Positions 10,906 through 21,629 of a stretch of 64,000 bases of DNA are shown piece by piece. Origin of the DNA: Viola odorata (Eukaryota; Streptophyta; Magnoliopsida; Malpighiales; Violaceae). A model generated the notes under the pieces. It did not search any database. It saw only the letters and a program-made list of their open reading frames with translations, and was not told the origin of the DNA. Location: positions 33,636,040 through 33,700,039 of the forward strand of contig OY829546.1 in NCBI GenBank assembly GCA_963691705.1. The letters are read 5' to 3'. How positions within the stretch are numbered: position 1 is the first letter of the stretch; each line of letters begins with the position of its first letter. A program made the position numbers and the translations under genes.

Positions 10906-11460
10906 TTTATCAAGGATTTTTCCAAAGTCGCTCAACCAATGTGTCGCTTGCTCCAGAAAGACACGATCTTTGATTTTAATGAGGCGTGCAAAGACGCTTT
11001 TGAACTTCTCAAGAAAAAACTTATCTCGACCCCGATCATTCGTGCCCCCGACTGGACATTACCTTTCGAGGTCATGTGTGACGCCAGCAATCAAGCCCTG
11101 GGCGTCGTCTTGGGTCAGAGGAAGGAGAAGGAGACCCATGTGATTTATTATGCTTCCAAACTACTAGACCCAGCCCAGCAGAATTACACAACCACAGAAA
11201 AGGAACTCCTGGCTGTTGTCTATGCCCTAGAAAAGTTCAGGCAATATCTCCTAGGCACTCATGTCCTCATCTATTCGGATCATTCTGCCCTTCGGTGCTT
11301 GCTGACCAAAGCAGATGCCAAGCCATGACTTATTCGATGGATCTTGCTTTTGCAAGAGTTTGACATAGCTATCAAAGATAAAGCGGGAAAAGAAAATCTT
11401 GTGGCAGACCACTTGAGCAGACTTCCAACCCAAGCAGATAATTCGCTTGAACCCATCCAA
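10906..11460 (+). pseudogene. Element A RNase H
   Basis: RNase H domain: FDFNEACKDAFELLKKKL, FEVMCDASNQALGVVLGQ (first Asp), YYASKLLDPAQQNYTTTEKELLAVVYALEKFRQYL (Glu) and VLIYSDHSALRCLL (Asp). It is in frame with RT but is bounded by two TGA codons, 10903-10905 and 11326-11328, both replacing CGA (Arg). The end of the domain ([19 protein letters not shown]) lies after the second stop. There is one RNase H here, unlike the Tat-like elements in this window. Confidence 0.9.
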
Positions 11461-12821
11461 GATACTTTTCCAGACGAGCGACTATGTCTAGCCCAAGCTG
11501 TCTATTCCCCTTGGTTCTCAGATATTGCAAACTTTTGTGCCACTGAAACTTTTCCAGCCGATGCCTCCCCTTCCGAATGCAACAAAATCAGAAGGCGAGC
11601 CAAATACTACATTTGGGACAACCCCTATTTATGGAAACATTGCTCGGACCAAATAATTCGAAGATGTGTGACCATGGATGAGGTGCCCTCGATCCTTAAA
11701 TTCTGTCATTCTGAAGGAGGACATTTCGCGGCCAAGAAAACTGCCCTGAAAGTCCTAGAAGCTGACCTTTACTGGCCAACCATTTTTAAGGACAGTTACA
11801 TGTATTGCGCTTCGTGCCTCCGATGTCAGGCCACTGGAAATATAGGGGCCAGAAATCAGATGCCCTTGACTAATATCATCGCTTGCGAGATCTTCGATAT
11901 ATGGGGTATCGACTTCATGGGTCCCTTTCCCAACTCTTTTGGCAATATCTATATCCTTCTAGCAGTCGATTATGTTTCCAAATGGGTAGAAGCCAAAGCC
12001 ACTCGGACGGATGATTCTAAGGTGGTTGTGAACTTTCTTCGTACCCATATCTTCAATCGGTTTGGCACCCCTAGATTCGGTTTGGCACCCCTAGAGCCCT
12101 CATCAGTGATAGAGGTACCCACTTCTGCAACCGTGTCGTGACCTCGCTCTTAGCAAAATATGGAGTCCACCATAGAACTTCCACTGCCTATCACCCTCAG
12201 ACCAACGGACAAGCCGAGGTCTCGAACCGTGAGATCAAATTCATCCTTGAGAAGACTGTCAGCCAGTCCCGAAAAGACTGGAGCTTGAAATTAGATGATG
12301 CCCTCTGGGCCTACCGAACAACTTTCAAGACCCCGATAGGAATGACCCCATACAGACTTGTTTATGGCAAACCATGCCATCTTCCAGTAGAGATAGAGCA
12401 TAAAGCATTCTGGGCCATCCGAAAAGTGAATACAGATCTGGGCCTCGCTAACCAGCACCGCCGTTTGCAGATCCAAGAGCTAGAAGAATTGCGCGACGAT
12501 GCTTATGAAAATGCCCTACTCTACAAGGGCAAAACAAAAGCTTTCCATGACCGTCACCTTCGTCCCAAAAACTTTGTAGTTGGACAGCAAGTGTTGCTAT
12601 ATAACTCACGCCTACGCCTCTTTGCTGGGAAATTAAAATCTAAATGGTCAGGACCTTTCGTGGTCACGACAGTTTACGACCATGGGGCGGTAGAGATCCA
12701 AAATCCAACAACAGGAATTATCTTTAAGGTCAATGGCCAACGCGTTAAACCCTTCTACGAAGGATTTCATCCCTCGACAGTTGAAGAGGCCATGGTGGAC
12801 GTGCCACCTTCCCAGACCTAG
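11461..12821 (+). pseudogene. Element A integrase
   Basis: Integrase with the HHCC region (H near 11706, then CASCLRCQ), the first catalytic Asp in [11 protein letters not shown], and the block [20 protein letters not shown] with the catalytic Glu. The C-terminal part ([19 protein letters not shown]) ends at 12821. A 20-bp tandem duplication (units 12057-12076 and 12077-12095) shifts the frame at the second Asp region, and the C-terminal half continues in another frame from about 12100. The integrase is therefore broken although the rest is intact. Confidence 0.92.
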
Positions 12822-13373
12822 ATTCGTGTTGAACGTCGAGGTCCCGACGCATAAACAGACCACATTGGAGGCATTCTACATGCCATCCGCACCCTTTCTC
12901 TCTCCCTTATCTTTTCTGATATCTTTTCAGATTCTCTGATTTTATTTGATTTTGTTTTATTTATTGAAATTATCCTTTACCTTTCCCTTTCCCTAGGATT
13001 TTATTCTTTTTAATTAACGTTAACTCACCTTTATTCTCTCTTTTTGTCCATATCTCTCTTTGTACCAACTGCCTTTTTGAAATTTAAAATTGGCTATCCT
13101 TTTTTGGCAGTTGAGGTACGCACGGATCAACGTGCTCCACCCCCAAGATGACGCGTGGCCTGCCAAACCGCAGAAGGCGCAGGCCTCATTAAGAGTAAAG
13201 TTGTACCATTTATTGCAAGCTGCGATTTTACTCTCTCTCCCACGCTCCCACCTTATTTTTCACTCATCACTTCCAAACCCATCACTTTCACCCTATCTCC
13301 CTCACCAAACACGCAACCCTACCAATCTCTCCACTACCATCTTCTTCACTTCACTGTCTTTCTTCCACCTTCA
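12822..13373 (+). other. Element A spacer between pol and post-pol ORF
   Basis: T-rich and pyrimidine-rich sequence between the integrase stop and the next ORF. It includes long CT-rich runs close to the ATG at 13374. I see no conserved coding sequence here. An upstream in-frame ATG at 13155 exists, but the reading between it and 13374 looks like noncoding CT-rich leader. A splice acceptor for a subgenomic message could lie in this stretch, but I cannot fix one. Confidence 0.6.
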
Positions 13374-15341
13374 ATGGCGCCTAAAACTAAAAAGCCAGCC
13401 CGCAAAAGCGCAAAGCCAGTGGACACCTCCAGTCCTGTTCCTTCCAGATCTAGGTCACAGTCCGCTACCCCTAACTCAGCTTCATACAAAACCGCAACAC
13501 CACCATCAAACAACCCACGTCCTCTTCCCTCCCCTCAGCCGGTCTCACCTGCAGCCGTTGAGCAGCCACGAGAGTTTACACCGGTGGATTACGAGCTGGA
13601 AATCACAGGGTCCGTTCCTCCTACCACCACAACCACTAGAGGTGGCCGTGTGGTGAAGCTCCCTCCCGGATCGTCCACTGCCAGATCTAAGCCCAAGAAG
13701 CAGTCCGCCTCTGCCAAGCAGTCACCTCTTGACGCGGCAGTTGACCGATTTTTATCTCCCCAGCCTGTTTTGACAGCGGAGCAAGTCCTCAAGGACATCC
13801 TCATCTCCGATGAAGATGCCGAGGCCATGGATGAGCACGTTGAGACTGATTTAGGCCAGGAGAACGAAGACCCCGAAACTATGGAGGAAGGAACTGGAGA
13901 AAGTGGAGAAGCTGAGAGCAGCGGAGGGAACGAAGAAGAGGAAGATCTCCAGGCCCAGGAAGCTCTGGAAGAGGAAGAGAGGAAGGAACAAGCAGCCGCA
14001 GCAGCATCAGCAGCCAAAAAGGGCAAATCCAAAGTTCCGGCCAAAGCGGAACGGCCAGTTGCAGCCGAGACACCAGTGGGGCAGAAGAGGAAACTTTCAT
14101 CTTCCACTACCGTCAAGCCCTCGACCTCCAAGAAGTTTCGAGCCCTCAAAACGGATGACGATGTCGAGGCCGAGACCCCTGCACCTTCATCAGTCCTCAA
14201 ATCGAACGCCCAACAGGTGACTTCTGACCTTTCTTCACCCCATGAATGGATTGTGTTTAATGATAAGCCATCCCTAGATAAGTTGAGCATGCTGAATTCC
14301 AAAGGCGTTAGCTCTTGTGCGCGCCTGGATTTTGATTTTCTTGCTAAAATGGGTGTTGAGACCAGGATCAGAGAGTATGTGGCCAAGATCGGTTGGGAGT
14401 CTCTGTTCTATTTGGAACATCCGACCTTTGTTGAGCTTTCCCTTGAGTTTTTCACTACTTTTTGGGTAGAAGGCACATTTAGGCCCAAGGGCAAGGTCGG
14501 TCCAAATTCTTCCACCCCTGGTCTTATCAACTTTAAGCTAGCTAACAAATGGGAACACCTAACTCTAGGAGAATTTAATTGTTGGTTAGGTTTTGTTAAT
14601 GATGATGAGTTGAGTACCCCTCGTTATAAAAATGCCTTGACTGTTATACCTGCTGTTTTTGATGCTACTGCTGCTTTTCGTGAGCTCACTGGTAAAAATG
14701 ATATTAAGTGTGACACTAAAGGTAGTAAAGCCCACGAAATCCTTGATCCTGCTTTGCGTATCCTACACAGATATCTAGCCCTCACCTTTTCAGCACGATT
14801 TGGTTCGTCCGGGCAGCTATCTGTGCAGGAACTTTTCTTTCTATGGTGCATGAAGCACAAACATAGGGTCAATCTTGGTTTTTGGGTAGCTTCGGGTATT
14901 TTGCATGTATTGAATGGTGGCCGTGGGCCTATTTTTGGATCCCTTATCTCCTTGCTTGCTGTCAAAAAGAGAAAACTTAACCTGTATGATTGTAATCTTT
15001 CTGAGCCCCTAGCATTCAAGGATCTGGATATCCGGACCTTGGATGTCATGGGTCATTTATGCATCATAAGGGGTGTTTTGAGTTTTTATCCAGGTTGTGC
15101 CCCAGCTTCGGAGAAGGTTTTCGGGACCAAGAATGGTGGAATTTTTGACTACCCAGATCGAGCCCCCGAAAAGCAAGAGCGCGATGCGGAAGCAGCTAGG
15201 CCAGGACAGAATGCAGCAAGTCAATCCTCGACTCCCCTCGTTGTCTATGACCCAACCCAGACGCGGCTGCTCCAACTAATTCTGCGAGAAGTTCAGGCTT
15301 TGACGGCGGAAGTTGCTCGCAGGAATTTGCCACCCCAGTAG
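13374..15341 (+). CDS. Element A post-pol ORF, Athila type (env position)
   Basis: Open frame of 655 codons from the ATG in MAPKTKKPARK. The first 200 residues are basic and Ser/Pro-rich. Then come an acidic Glu-rich stretch, a basic Lys/Ala stretch, and from about residue 290 a conserved folded part: LDFDFLAKMGVETRIREYV, LTLGEFNCWLGFVNDDELSTPRY and QLSVQELFFLWCMKHKHRVNLGFWVASG. The last part is conserved in element F (ELFFLWCMHHGHRVNLGYWVA). It is the ORF called Athila ORF1/ORF2 or 'env-like' by position. I see no signal peptide or clear membrane segment, so an envelope role is not supported by the sequence. The function is unknown. Confidence 0.88.
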   Translation: MAPKTKKPARKSAKPVDTSSPVPSRSRSQSATPNSASYKTATPPSNNPRPLPSPQPVSPAAVEQPREFTPVDYELEITGSVPPTTTTTRGGRVVKLPPGSSTARSKPKKQSASAKQSPLDAAVDRFLSPQPVLTAEQVLKDILISDEDAEAMDEHVETDLGQENEDPETMEEGTGESGEAESSGGNEEEEDLQAQEALEEEERKEQAAAAASAAKKGKSKVPAKAERPVAAETPVGQKRKLSSSTTVKPSTSKKFRALKTDDDVEAETPAPSSVLKSNAQQVTSDLSSPHEWIVFNDKPSLDKLSMLNSKGVSSCARLDFDFLAKMGVETRIREYVAKIGWESLFYLEHPTFVELSLEFFTTFWVEGTFRPKGKVGPNSSTPGLINFKLANKWEHLTLGEFNCWLGFVNDDELSTPRYKNALTVIPAVFDATAAFRELTGKNDIKCDTKGSKAHEILDPALRILHRYLALTFSARFGSSGQLSVQELFFLWCMKHKHRVNLGFWVASGILHVLNGGRGPIFGSLISLLAVKKRKLNLYDCNLSEPLAFKDLDIRTLDVMGHLCIIRGVLSFYPGCAPASEKVFGTKNGGIFDYPDRAPEKQERDAEAARPGQNAASQSSTPLVVYDPTQTRLLQLILREVQALTAEVARRNLPPQ

Positions 15342-16642
15342 TCCGCCCCCGAACACTTCCATTTTTCCAGCCCCCGAAAAGGGGCACTGAACAATTTACT
15401 GCTTTTTGTTTAATTAGTTTTGTACTGAACTACCTTTTTTTTTTCGATCCCCCCGCATTGAGGACAATGCGCTGCCTAAGTGTGGGGAGGGATTTATATT
15501 TGCTATGTTGAATGATTGCATGTTTAAATTCTCGTTTGTTGCATGACTGCATGATTCTCGGATTTTATTTTTCAGATTTTTCATTTTAGCCATGCTAGGA
15601 AAAAATTTCCCACTGCCAGTTTTCAAACCCTTGTTCATAACATGCATCTTTTGCTCTCGATACACAGAAAAAGCATGACACCCATCGCATCTGCACCTAA
15701 GCATGCATTTTTATGGCCTGCTAGCCCTTATATCCATATCTAGACCACGACACCAGTAGTCATGATTTGAACCCGCGAGCATACTTGAGCTTCATGCCTG
15801 TTATTCTTTGGGCGAAAATGCTTAGCTAGGCACAGTCTAGGTTTGCACTATATCCCTGGGTACAGTAACTGTTAGGACATGGGAAAGCTTAGATAGGACG
15901 AAAAGCTTCGCATCAATGTCTCTTTGTTTCTCTTCTCCCCCTCTCTCTCTCTTTTATTTTCGAGCCCCCGACATTCCCCTTCCTTTCATATTCTTTCCTG
16001 ACCATTCGTATTTTCTTGATCTTTTTCCTTGGCAGGTGAGGTAGCAATTATTGAGGGTAACGTCGAGGGCTAGACACCCGAAGAGAGCGCAGATATGTTC
16101 AAGTGTGGGGAAGCAGACAAAAGCAAAAAGACTTCAGAGCAGAAAACAGAAAGTAGAAATCTAGGGCAAGAAAAGAGTTTCGAGCCCTAGATCATTCCAA
16201 AGCTTCGAGCCCCAGAAAAGTTCAAGTGTGGGGAAGCGAAAAAGAAGTCACCATCGATGCAGGAAGCAGACCAAGGGCAAGCACCGAAAAAAAAAAAAAA
16301 AAAAAACTAAAAGTCCTATGCCCCAGAGGATCGTAACTGCTTCGTACCCCCCCCCCCCCCTCTCTTCTAATCCTTCTAAAAAATAAAAAAAAAATAATAA
16401 AAAAAAAGAGAATAAAAAGGAGAGGGGTATTAATCAAGCAAAAAGTGCATCCGCATCCGAAGCCTCCACAGCAAGCAAGTTTTCCTGCCCTCGAAAGAAG
16501 ACCTCTGTCTAGCCCCCGAAAGATCTCGTGCCCTCAATGAAAGCTGCCTTGCCACTTCGCATTTTTCCTATGCCATGGAATCCATCCACGTTATATCTGG
16601 CCCCCGAAAGATCTCGTGCCCTCAATGAAAGCTTCCTTGCCA
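15342..16642 (+). other. Element A 3' noncoding region
   Basis: No gene. It holds three copies of AAGTGTGGGGA (15478, 16101, 16224), a 20-base A tract near 16287, a C tract near 16348 and an A/purine-rich stretch at 16377-16430. Its order of words is shared with the 3' region of G (63500-64000 and 59906-60730). At the end, a 51-bp segment (16508-16558) is repeated at 16596-16646 and runs straight into the truncated 3' LTR. The normal polypurine tract before the LTR is gone. Confidence 0.85.
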
Positions 16643-18180
16643 CTTCATGTTGCCATTTGACCCTTATTACGATCTTATTTGCAGAATGACATCAAAAGAG
16701 GGAAAAGAGCAAAAAGAAGCAATTTCGGAGCAATTCTGAGGAATTCCAGCTTCAAGGCCTAGAAGGGAGGATGCTTCCAAGGCCTCGACGCGAACCAGAC
16801 CTGTGCGCTGTCTCTAGGTCTCGACAGCTCCGCATCTTCCTCCAAAGAAAGCATCTTTAAAGATCCGCACGGAATCCCATGCGCTTCTAGAAGGCAGCAA
16901 CGTGGCAGGAATCCCAGAATATTCCTTTTGCAAGGACATGTGCTGTCACCTCCTCATTGCCCTTATCTATTTTGTCTCCTAGCTAGTATTAGGCTATAAA
17001 AGCATAGTGCTAGGGTTTTTGTAAGGACGGCTGGTCCTAAGGATATTTTCTTACATTAATTTCAGCACATATTCTCTTAGGATAATCGCCTCTCCTTGAA
17101 GAACAGCCTTTATGATTCAGCTCTCCTTTGATTATTAATTAATCCATCGGTTCCTTCTAATCCTTTGCTATTTCCTTTTGTTATTTTATGATTACTTATA
17201 TCTATTGTTTATATTATAGTATGAGTAGCTAAACACCACCCTTCTTAGTGAAGGGTGTTTAATGGGTTGAAAAGGTTTGGCTAAGAGGTCTAATGCATGC
17301 TTAATATATTCTCTTGTTCACATGACTATTTACCGATTTAATTCCATGCTTGCTTAGGAATATTAATGGCTTGATCATCTGTTAGTATGCCTACGTGAGT
17401 AACGTCATATTCCAGGGTTATACCTGACGCGAAGCCCTAGAATTGGAGCAGACACCTAGGGGAGGCAGCGCGAGAGGCCTCACCTAGGGGTAAACTGTCA
17501 TCTAGGGTATGCAATACGGGTCTGACAAGCTGAGCTATTGCGCCCTAGATCTGTCTTACCTCTCCTTCATGGGCGTTCAGAGTTTAGCCTCCCTACTTCG
17601 AGCCCTAGACAGGCCGGACGGTCACGGCTGCTTCCTGATGACAAGGGAAGTAGCTGGGAGGATGGCTGAACGTCAAGGTCACCTCATATGTGGAAACGGG
17701 GGGTGACTTCTAGCTACGAAGGTAAGTAGGGGATGCGGTGTGGAAACGCGGTCCCTATAGCAGGTCTGTACATGAGTCTGGAATATTTTTGCACCAATGA
17801 CTAGCCAATCTAGAAAACAACCCAAAGGAACACCTTTCGCTAAGATCTATTCTCATCTGATTAATATCTCTTTTACTACGTTTCTAGCCCTCGAAGTGTT
17901 TACATTTCTTGCCCTGGATTACATTTTGCTTTCATGCCCTAGATAAATACTTTACAATTCTGTTTTGTTAGCTCCCACACTCTGCGTTGGTTAATTTATT
18001 AGCCAACATTAAACCCCCCCCAGTGTTACTACAATTCGGTCTGTCGCATATCACCTTGTCATACATCTTCATTAGCAAACCTGTCCTTCTATCTCTGTGG
18101 TTCGACCCTGTCTTGCCCCTATACACATTTACTTGTGCATCTAGGCACCAGGAAAATATATTATATTTGAGTGACGATCA
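16643..18180 (+). repeat. Element A 3' LTR, lacking its first 54 bp
   Basis: 1538 bp, aligning without length change to 5617-7154 of the 5' LTR with about eight base differences by eye (for example GCGAAAAG/GCAAAAAG, GCCATAGAT/GCCCTAGAT). The outer end TGACGATCA and the flanking target duplication CCCAT are intact. The first 54 bp (TGATAGC to GGGGG) are replaced by a copied piece of the upstream 3' region. Confidence 0.93.
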
Positions 18181-20346
18181 CCCATGGCTCCCAATAACCG
18201 GTGTGACTACTAGCGCGTCATTATGAGGGAAGACAACGCCCTTCTCATCTTCTTCCGAAAAAGATATCACCATTCTGTCCAGTGCATCAATCACTCCCTT
18301 TTTTATAGGCTGGAGTTCCCGTTTCCGCTTCTCTCCTGCCACGAGTGTTGCTGGGGTAATCTCATCTAGGAACGACGCGTCCCCAACGATAATGTTAATG
18401 ATGGGAATGTCCTCATCATACATCATTAGTGCTTCTTTCCCCTTTGCCTCAGAAGTCCCGTTGCTCCCAAGGAAAGGAGGCAATTGATGGTCACCTAACG
18501 CCCCGTGCGGAGGGTAGCTCCTGGTTTCTTCTCTCATACGAGTGGCAAATTCTCCAAGATAGTCTTCTTCCAATAGGCGCTTTATTGCTAACTTCAATTC
18601 CCTGCATGCCTTTGTAGAATGCCCCTTAACCTTATGGAATTTATAAAAAGCGTTTTCCCTTCCTCCTATGACCACCTCTGGCTTCATAGGGGCTGGATAG
18701 CGGATCGGCAGGTTCCACTGCTGAATGATGGCTAAGATTTCCGCTCGTGGGAGTGTAAGGGGAGGAAGGTCGGGATCGTACATTTGACCCTTAGGGGGAT
18801 CCCCCTATCGCTGAACATTCAAACCGCCGCCCCTTCCTCTAGAGAAATTACCCTTCTGGCGATTCGACGCCTTGGGGATGTAATCTTTCCGCTGGGTGTA
18901 TTCGTCACCCGGACGGGTGTCGTGGGTCATACTGCTTTGAGCCGTGGGAGCAGGAAGGGCGTTCTAGGGTGCATCCCGTATCCTGTTTCTATATTCCTCT
19001 TCTTTCATTCTCGCATAATTGTGAGCCTTCAACCTTAACGCATCTCAAGTCGTTGAGGGGTCAACCATCAGCGTATCTCTCAGCTTCCCATATCCACAAT
19101 TCCGCTTCAAAGCTTCTATGGCGAAATCAATAGTAATACCAGGAGTTAACGACATTTCCATATCAAAACAACCAAGATAACTATTCAAAGACTCCTCTGG
19201 TTTTCTACATATATCAAACAAGGCTGCTGCAGACTTTCGAATGGGGATAGCTGTGCTGAAGCGACTTTTAAACTTGGCCTCTAGTTGCGGGAAATTATCA
19301 ATTGATCGAGTAGGAAGTCCTTCAAACTAGAGGCGAGCTACTCCTGACAATGTCATAACGAATATTTGACACAACGCCGCGTCGTTGTGCGTTTGAAACT
19401 GGACGAAATCCTTCACCTTATTAAGATGCGAGATGGGGTCCTTTGTGCCATCGTATGATTCCGTGGGGAGCTTAACATGTCGGCTGACCCTGTGATGCCT
19501 TATACGGTGGGTGAAAGGATGACCAGCGGTGTCGTCCAAGATCTCACGATCATGACGAGGAGGAGACATGTCCAGGTGTCGTCTGTGCCCTCGGAGCTCC
19601 GGGGTGCGTTGCTGCCGGGGAGACCGGCTACAACTCCTAGGCGAACGGGTTCGACGCCTCCTACTGCCTGATCTTTCACTCCGCTCCATAGATACCTCTC
19701 TACCGGCTTCCTCTCTCTTGCCGTCCCAACGCTCTCTGTATTCATCTAGCGGTCGCTCCACTTGAGAGATAGGAATCCGTGGTATCCGCGGTATGTAGTG
19801 CTCCTCCTGTCCGTCTGCCAGTTGCGCAAAGCTGAATGGCATTCTTATCGCAGGTGAGGGCAGAGGGACACTCACCTGACGTCGAGGCGATACTGGTCGA
19901 TCAGCGACAATAGACGGAATGAAAATAACTCGAGGAGACACACCTGATGTCGCGGTACTAGAAGTTGGGCCTGCGGCCATCCCAATTAAATAGTCCAAGT
20001 GGGTACGAAGAGCTAACATCGAGCTTACCGACGGAGTAGTAGGGCCATCCATCCTAGAACTTACAAGCGAAGGGGCGGAGTGACTGGATCCGCCCGTGTG
20101 GGAAAACGGGGCACCCATTGAGGAAATAGGGGAACCCATTTGAGGAAACGAGGTACCCGTTTGAGAAAACAGGGTGCCCATTTGAGAAAACGGGGTGCCA
20201 GCTGTCAGCCCGAAAAGAAATTTTGTCTGCGCAGAGGAAGTTTCACGTGATGTGACATATGTACTGGACGAAGACGTGGAAAAAAGTTCCCTACACGCGT
20301 GAACCCCACGAGTATGAGGGGGTGTGGATTCTGAATCTGAAGCCAT
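18181..20346 (-). pseudogene. gag: Element B Gag
   Basis: Gag of the Tat-like element, starting at the ATG at 20346 (MASDSESTPPHTRG). The order is a Ser/Thr-rich N-terminus, an Arg-rich stretch (SRRRRTRSPRSCSRSPR), then the retrotransposon Gag core RHVKLPTESYDGTKDPISHLNKVKDF ... IFVMTLSGVARL. The frame stops near 19327. Homologous coding continues with further stops to 18779, then the open piece 18783-18186 has the zinc-binding block YKFHKVKGHSTKAC, the CxxH...GHxxxxC form seen in this lineage. It ends at element A and continues into protease at 5562. E has the same Gag. Confidence 0.88.
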
Positions 20347-20410
20347 GATCCCTCGACTCTCAGAAAGAACAGAGCTTAGTTACTAAGGAAAACTCACTTA
20401 ATTAACCAAG

Positions 20411-20429
20411 GCTCTCAATGAAAGCACCA
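20411..20429 (-). other. Primer binding site, element B
   Basis: On the minus strand TGGTGCTTTCATTGAGAGC lies two bases after the LTR end. The same 19-mer is at the same place in D (37807-37825) and E (56959-56977). It begins TGG, the complement of a tRNA 3' CCA end. I cannot name the tRNA with confidence. Confidence 0.85.
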
Positions 20430-20431
20430 CT

Positions 20432-20963
20432 TGATAAGAGTCTGGGGGATACTGAGCAGGATCAGCCTAATTTGGGCTGGTCGGGAACACTGTACTGGGG
20501 TCTTCGTCTCCTGCAAAGCGCCGAAGGGGGTCTCCAGCATAAACACTCCGATGCCAAAGTCAGTGCAAGTAGTCAAAATGGCAGGGGTTCAGTACGCTAT
20601 CTTAGGCTTACCCTCTTGTCTGAAAAGGTGGGGGTATTTGTAGGCAAAAGAAGGAGTGTACCGACAGGGGGTGGGAATAATCCCTGGTAGGTGTCGCTAG
20701 GGTGATAGATGCCGCTGGGGTGGCATTGAGTGATGTCATGTGGGATGACGTCACGCGGAGTGACGTCATGGATGACCTAGGATGGGATGCCACCGTGCGG
20801 ATGTCGCATGAGAGCCCCCCGCTGATGTCGACCATCCCAGGGTCGGTCGCCAGGCTAAGGGTGGTAAGAATAGGGTCTCGCCTCCCTCGGTGGGTACAGT
20901 ATGCTGGCTGGGTCACCCGGTGGGGTAGTGGAGATGCTGCTTCTGTGGTATCGATAGTTATCA
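20432..20963 (-). repeat. Element B 5' LTR
   Basis: 532 bp with the perfect terminal inverted repeat TGATAA...TTATCA. It shares the block ACACTCCGATGC (20512-20564) and GATGTCGACCATCCCAG (20824-20840) with the LTRs of D and E, and has TGATGTCA at 20731 and TGACGTCA at 20746 and 20761. The expected TATA is degraded (TACAAATA on the minus strand). The partner LTR is off-window. Confidence 0.92.
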
Positions 20964-21629
20964 ATGCGCTTTGGAGTTCCTCGCGTATTAGTTAGCGATA
21001 ACGGAACGCAGTTCACCAGCCAGTTCTTTAGAAACCAATGTGGGGAGTTTGGAATCGAGCAGAGATTCTCTTCTGTGGCTCATCCGCAGACCAATGGTCA
21101 GACTGAGGTGACAAATCGAGCCATCCTGAATGGTGTTAAGAAGAACCTGGAAGGATCTAAGAATAAGTGGGCAGATGAACTACCGTATGTGATGTGGGCA
21201 TATCGCATGACCGCGAAAACTAGTATAGGAGAGACACCATTCGCACTGGCTTTCGGCACTGAGGTCGTTACGCCTGTGGAGATTGGCACCGTGAGCTTAC
21301 GGGTAGCTTACTTCACAGAAGAGTTGAATGAGGAAAGGTTGCGTGCGAATCTTGACGCACTGCCTGAATTACAAGAGGAAGCTCTTCTGAAGATGATGCA
21401 CTATAAGCAAAAGATGGCGCGTTATGATAACAGGCGCGTCAACGAACGAATCCTAAAAGAAGGTGATCTAGTACTCAGGGATCAGCGAGCCACTGGTCAA
21501 CGCCGGGGAAAGCTCAGTCCAAACTGGGAAGGGCCATACCACGTTACCCGTATCATCGGGAGAGGAGCGTACCATCTGGAAACACTCGATGGTACCCCCT
21601 TGTCTAACTCCTGGAATATCGCTCGTTAA
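20964..21629 (+). pseudogene. Element C integrase, C-terminal two thirds
   Basis: Tat-like integrase on the plus strand starting inside the protein at MRFGVPRVLVSDNGTQF because element B is inserted just before it. It has the block VAHPQTNGQTEVTNRAI with the catalytic Glu, and the C-terminal GDLVLRDQRATGQ...GPYHVTR region. 222 codons are open. The last codons are shifted: a one-base loss after NIAR gives a stop at 21627-21629, a few residues earlier than in B and D. The upstream part of C (LTR, gag, RT) must lie left of the window, beyond B. Confidence 0.9.

Larger units (their letters stand above)
5563..18180 (+). mobile_element. Element A: Athila-lineage LTR retrotransposon, nearly full length
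   Basis: A 12.6-kb element flanked by the 5-bp duplication CCCAT (5558-5562 and 18181-18185). It has two LTRs, a tRNA-Asp primer site, gag, protease, RT, RNase H, integrase and a long ORF after pol, which is the Athila order. By eye the LTRs differ at about eight sites in 1538 aligned bases, so the insertion is recent. It is not autonomous now: a one-base deletion near 10133, TGA stops at 10903 and 11326 and a 20-bp duplication at 12057-12095 break pol. The first 54 bp of its 3' LTR are missing. Confidence 0.95.
1..20963 (-). mobile_element. Element B: Tat-like Ty3/gypsy retrotransposon, partial and nested
   Basis: Gag-pol reads on the minus strand in the order gag, protease, reverse transcriptase, RNase H, second RNase H, integrase. 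The second RNase H and the style of RT are known marks of the Tat lineage. The 5' LTR is at 20432-20963. The 3' LTR lies beyond the left edge. B is interrupted by solo LTR S (410-2010) and by Athila element A (5563-18180); the reading frame joins across both once one copy of each target duplication is removed. B is inserted in the integrase gene of element C: the base after its LTR is codon-level continuous with C integrase (ATGCG at 20964-20968 would be the target duplication, its partner being off-window). Confidence 0.9.

Noticed and set aside
13090..13656. 188-codon Pro/Ser-rich ORF overlapping the start of the A post-pol ORF
   Set aside because: It is in another frame of CT-rich leader and of the post-pol ORF. 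No homologue in F.
13589..14386. 265-codon ORF on the minus strand opposite the A post-pol ORF
   Set aside because: It is a Ser-rich shadow of the real plus-strand frame. The frame conserved in F is the plus-strand one of A.
13374..15341. Calling the A post-pol ORF an envelope glycoprotein
   Set aside because: No signal peptide, no clear transmembrane segment and no N-glycosylation-rich ectodomain were seen. Only its position after pol matches an envelope gene.
20411..20429. Naming the tRNA primer of the Tat-like elements
   Set aside because: The complement ends in CCA as required, but I cannot match the rest to a specific tRNA without a search.
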